A stretch of DNA of 7,365 nucleotides from NCBI GenBank assembly GCA_903898725.1, contig CAIUGQ010000728.1, forward strand, positions 1-7,365, read 5' to 3'. Position numbers and translations under genes: made by a program. Below the pieces are notes generated by a model. The model was given only the letters and a program-made list of their open reading frames with translations. It had not been told where the DNA came from and did not search any database. The DNA is from an uncultured Burkholderiales bacterium. GTDB taxonomy: Bacteria; Pseudomonadota; Gammaproteobacteria; Burkholderiales; Burkholderiaceae_E. Shown one piece after another: positions 5,638-7,365 of the stretch (within the stretch, counting starts at the first letter, position 1; each line of letters opens with the position of its first letter).

Positions 5638-7365
5638 CTAGGCGAGCGAGAGCGGAGGCCGTTCGACCTCGTCCTGCGGATCGGGGTGCGGCGCGGCACG
5701 GAGCGCGTCGACCGTCTCGGGCACCGACGCGGCGCCCCCCGTGACCGCCCCGATCGCCCGGTCGAGCGTCGAGTCGTCGCCGACGATGCGGGCCTGTCCG
5801 CGCTGGATCATGAACGCGAACTCCGAGCCCTGGATCGTGAGGCTCTCCTCGGGCTGCCGGGTCAGGATGAACAGCTTGCGGGCCGGGCTGATCCAGGCGA
5901 GCTTGAACACCCGCGCACCGTCGTCGTCGGAGATCTCGATGCGCTGGCCACGACGCAGCGCCGAGAGCACCTGATCGGACGCCGACACGGTCGGCGCCCC
6001 CTCGGCCTCGTCCGGACGCGGCTCGAAGCGCACCGTGCCGTCGGGCTGCATCCGCACCGCGACGGCGCCAGAGGACGCGGAGGCGGCCGGGCGCGGCGGC
6101 AGCGGGGCCTGCGCCCGCTTCTTGGCGGCGGCGATCTCGAGGGTATGGGCCCGGAGCAGCTCGTCGAAGAACGCGACCCGCGCGTCCTCGGGGATGTCGA
6201 TCCGGGCGAGTCCGTCCTTCAGGCCGCGGATCAGGGTCGGCAGCACGGTGGCCAGCCGCACGATCTCCTCGGACTGCTTGGGCGCGACGCTCCAGACGAG
6301 GTAGTCGGCGACCCGGATCCCCGCTTCCCAGGCCTGCGTCGCGGCCTCGCCCTCGTGGTCGGCGCGCAACCGTGCGAGGACCGGCGTCCACCAGCGGTGG
6401 AGGAACTCGCGCACGAAGGCCGGCGTGTCCTTGTCGACTCGGCGGCCGAGCTCCGTGCGGGCGTCGTCCTGCGCGATCGCGAGCGTCTCGCGCATCGCGG
6501 CCTCGCGGGCCACCTCCTGCAGGCTCGCGGCGCGACGCTCCGACTCCGCGCTCGAGAGCGCCTCGATCTCGGCGAGCGAACGGTCGAAGATCGACAGGTC
6601 GGCGTCGAACTCGGCGACGATCCGATCGACGACCCGGGCGAGGCCCTCGATCATCGGTGCACCGGGCGCGAGGTCGGCGTCGGGGTCAGCGCCGACGTCG
6701 GAGATCCGGTCGATCAGCCGGCGCATCGGATGCTGCCGACGTGCGAAGAAGCTTCGGTCCAGGAGCGCCGCCTTGACCGCGACGACCTGCAGCCGGAGCA
6801 GCTGCTGCTTGATCGAATCCGGCAGGCGCCGGTCCGAATAGATGTAGTCGAACACCATCGAGACGATCTCGACGGTGATCTGGTCGAGCGGCGAGCCCTG
6901 CTCGCGCACGCGCTCGACGATCGCCGGCAGCATGCCGTCGGCGTCGGCTTGCGAGGGACCGCGCTGGATCGCGGTCAGCGACGCGACCAGCGGGCGCTGC
7001 ACGGGCGCGACCGGGATGTCGGCGACGCCGAACATCGCGGGGTTCGACAGCATCCGCGCCACCTGCATGCGGCCGCCGGCGCGACCCGCGGATGCATCGG
7101 TCATCGCGGCCTGCAGCGCCTGCATCGGGTCGAGGATCGTGCCGTAGCCGTCGACCGCCGCCGCCGCGTTGGCGCCGTCCTCCTCCCACTGCGCGCCGCC
7201 GATGCCGGGCGCGGCACCCGGATGACCCGCAGCACCTCGCATCGGACCGTGCTGCGCCGTCGCACCGCGCATCGCGCCGCTGTGGCCGCCAGGACCCTGG
7301 CCGCCGCCGGCCGCCGCGCTCCCGCCGTCCCGCCCGGCGCCCGCCGCGTCGGCAGCCGATGCGCC
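5638..7365 (-). CDS. DUF1631 family protein, 5' end outside the window
   Basis: The frame is open to the window edge, so only the C-terminal 575 residues are seen; DUF1631 proteins are usually around 700 residues or more. Its function is unknown to me. Residues 1 to about 65 are a Gly/Ala-rich, probably disordered linker. The family core includes LDQITVEIVSMVFDYIYSD (160-178) and LLDRSFFARRQHPMRRLIDR (201-220). It continues as mostly helical sequence with REFLHRWWTPVLARL (319-333) and VADYLVWSVAPK (352-363). After a Pro/Ala-rich spacer (about 418-435), a small beta-rich C-terminal module has KLAWISPARKLFILTRQ (488-504). It resembles PilZ-like barrels but I do not see the usual PilZ RxxxR or D/NxSxxG motifs. 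There is no membrane segment in the visible part. It is followed after 72 bp by the ribonuclease gene on the same strand. The first in-frame ATG inside the window is at 7272, within the linker, and is probably not the true start. Confidence 0.88.
   Translation of the reverse strand, partial: GASAADAAGAGRDGGSAAAGGGQGPGGHSGAMRGATAQHGPMRGAAGHPGAAPGIGGAQWEEDGANAAAAVDGYGTILDPMQALQAAMTDASAGRAGGRMQVARMLSNPAMFGVADIPVAPVQRPLVASLTAIQRGPSQADADGMLPAIVERVREQGSPLDQITVEIVSMVFDYIYSDRRLPDSIKQQLLRLQVVAVKAALLDRSFFARRQHPMRRLIDRISDVGADPDADLAPGAPMIEGLARVVDRIVAEFDADLSIFDRSLAEIEALSSAESERRAASLQEVAREAAMRETLAIAQDDARTELGRRVDKDTPAFVREFLHRWWTPVLARLRADHEGEAATQAWEAGIRVADYLVWSVAPKQSEEIVRLATVLPTLIRGLKDGLARIDIPEDARVAFFDELLRAHTLEIAAAKKRAQAPLPPRPAASASSGAVAVRMQPDGTVRFEPRPDEAEGAPTVSASDQVLSALRRGQRIEISDDDGARVFKLAWISPARKLFILTRQPEESLTIQGSEFAFMIQRGQARIVGDDSTLDRAIGAVTGGAASVPETVDALRAAPHPDPQDEVERPPLSLA

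Noticed and set aside
5174..6391. A 405-codon minus-strand open frame spanning the end of DUF1631 and the whole ribonuclease gene.
   Set aside because: It is a shifted frame of the two real genes and has an arginine-rich, unrecognisable sequence. I also considered a DUF1631-ribonuclease fusion, but the DUF1631 TAG at 5638 and the TAG at 5578 separate them.

Overview
The window is uniformly G+C-rich, densely packed chromosomal DNA. The family types and gene order suggest a betaproteobacterium, probably of the Burkholderiales. The GAPDH is close to the usual betaproteobacterial form, transketolase and gap sit side by side with rsmE divergent from them, and a DUF1631 protein is present. This placement rests on recalled family sequences, not on a search. 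I see no tRNA, rRNA, insertion sequence, CRISPR array or phage gene.

Left part (1-3281): a two-gene minus-strand operon for central carbon metabolism. tkt (transketolase) is followed after 9 bp by gap (glyceraldehyde-3-phosphate dehydrogenase). The gap ribosome binding site overlaps the tkt stop codon. A strong intrinsic terminator with a GUGA tetraloop and a U-tract closes the operon at about 70-103. Transketolase makes glyceraldehyde 3-phosphate and GAPDH uses or makes the same metabolite, so the pair links the pentose phosphate (or Calvin) branch to glycolysis/gluconeogenesis.

Middle (3282-4768): a 103-bp divergent region with one small A+T-rich island holds the likely tkt promoter and the start of rsmE on the plus strand (16S rRNA m3U1498 methyltransferase). 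A 154-bp spacer rich in inverted repeats follows. Then comes a small YidB-like (DUF937) gene, also on the plus strand.

Right part (4740-7365): a minus-strand run, in transcription order: a DUF1631 protein (5' end cut off by the window edge), a secreted guanyl-specific ribonuclease of the RNase Sa/barnase type, and a barstar-type inhibitor. The ribonuclease keeps all recognised catalytic residues and has a signal peptide. The barstar gene starts 4 bp after the ribonuclease stop. The barstar gene ends inside the 3' end of the yidB-like gene, giving a 29-bp tail-to-tail overlap.

The most interesting biology is this ribonuclease/inhibitor pair: its tight coupling, its possible translational asymmetry in favour of the inhibitor, and its position behind an uncharacterised DUF1631 gene. 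The families themselves are known. I found no clear evidence of a wholly new system.
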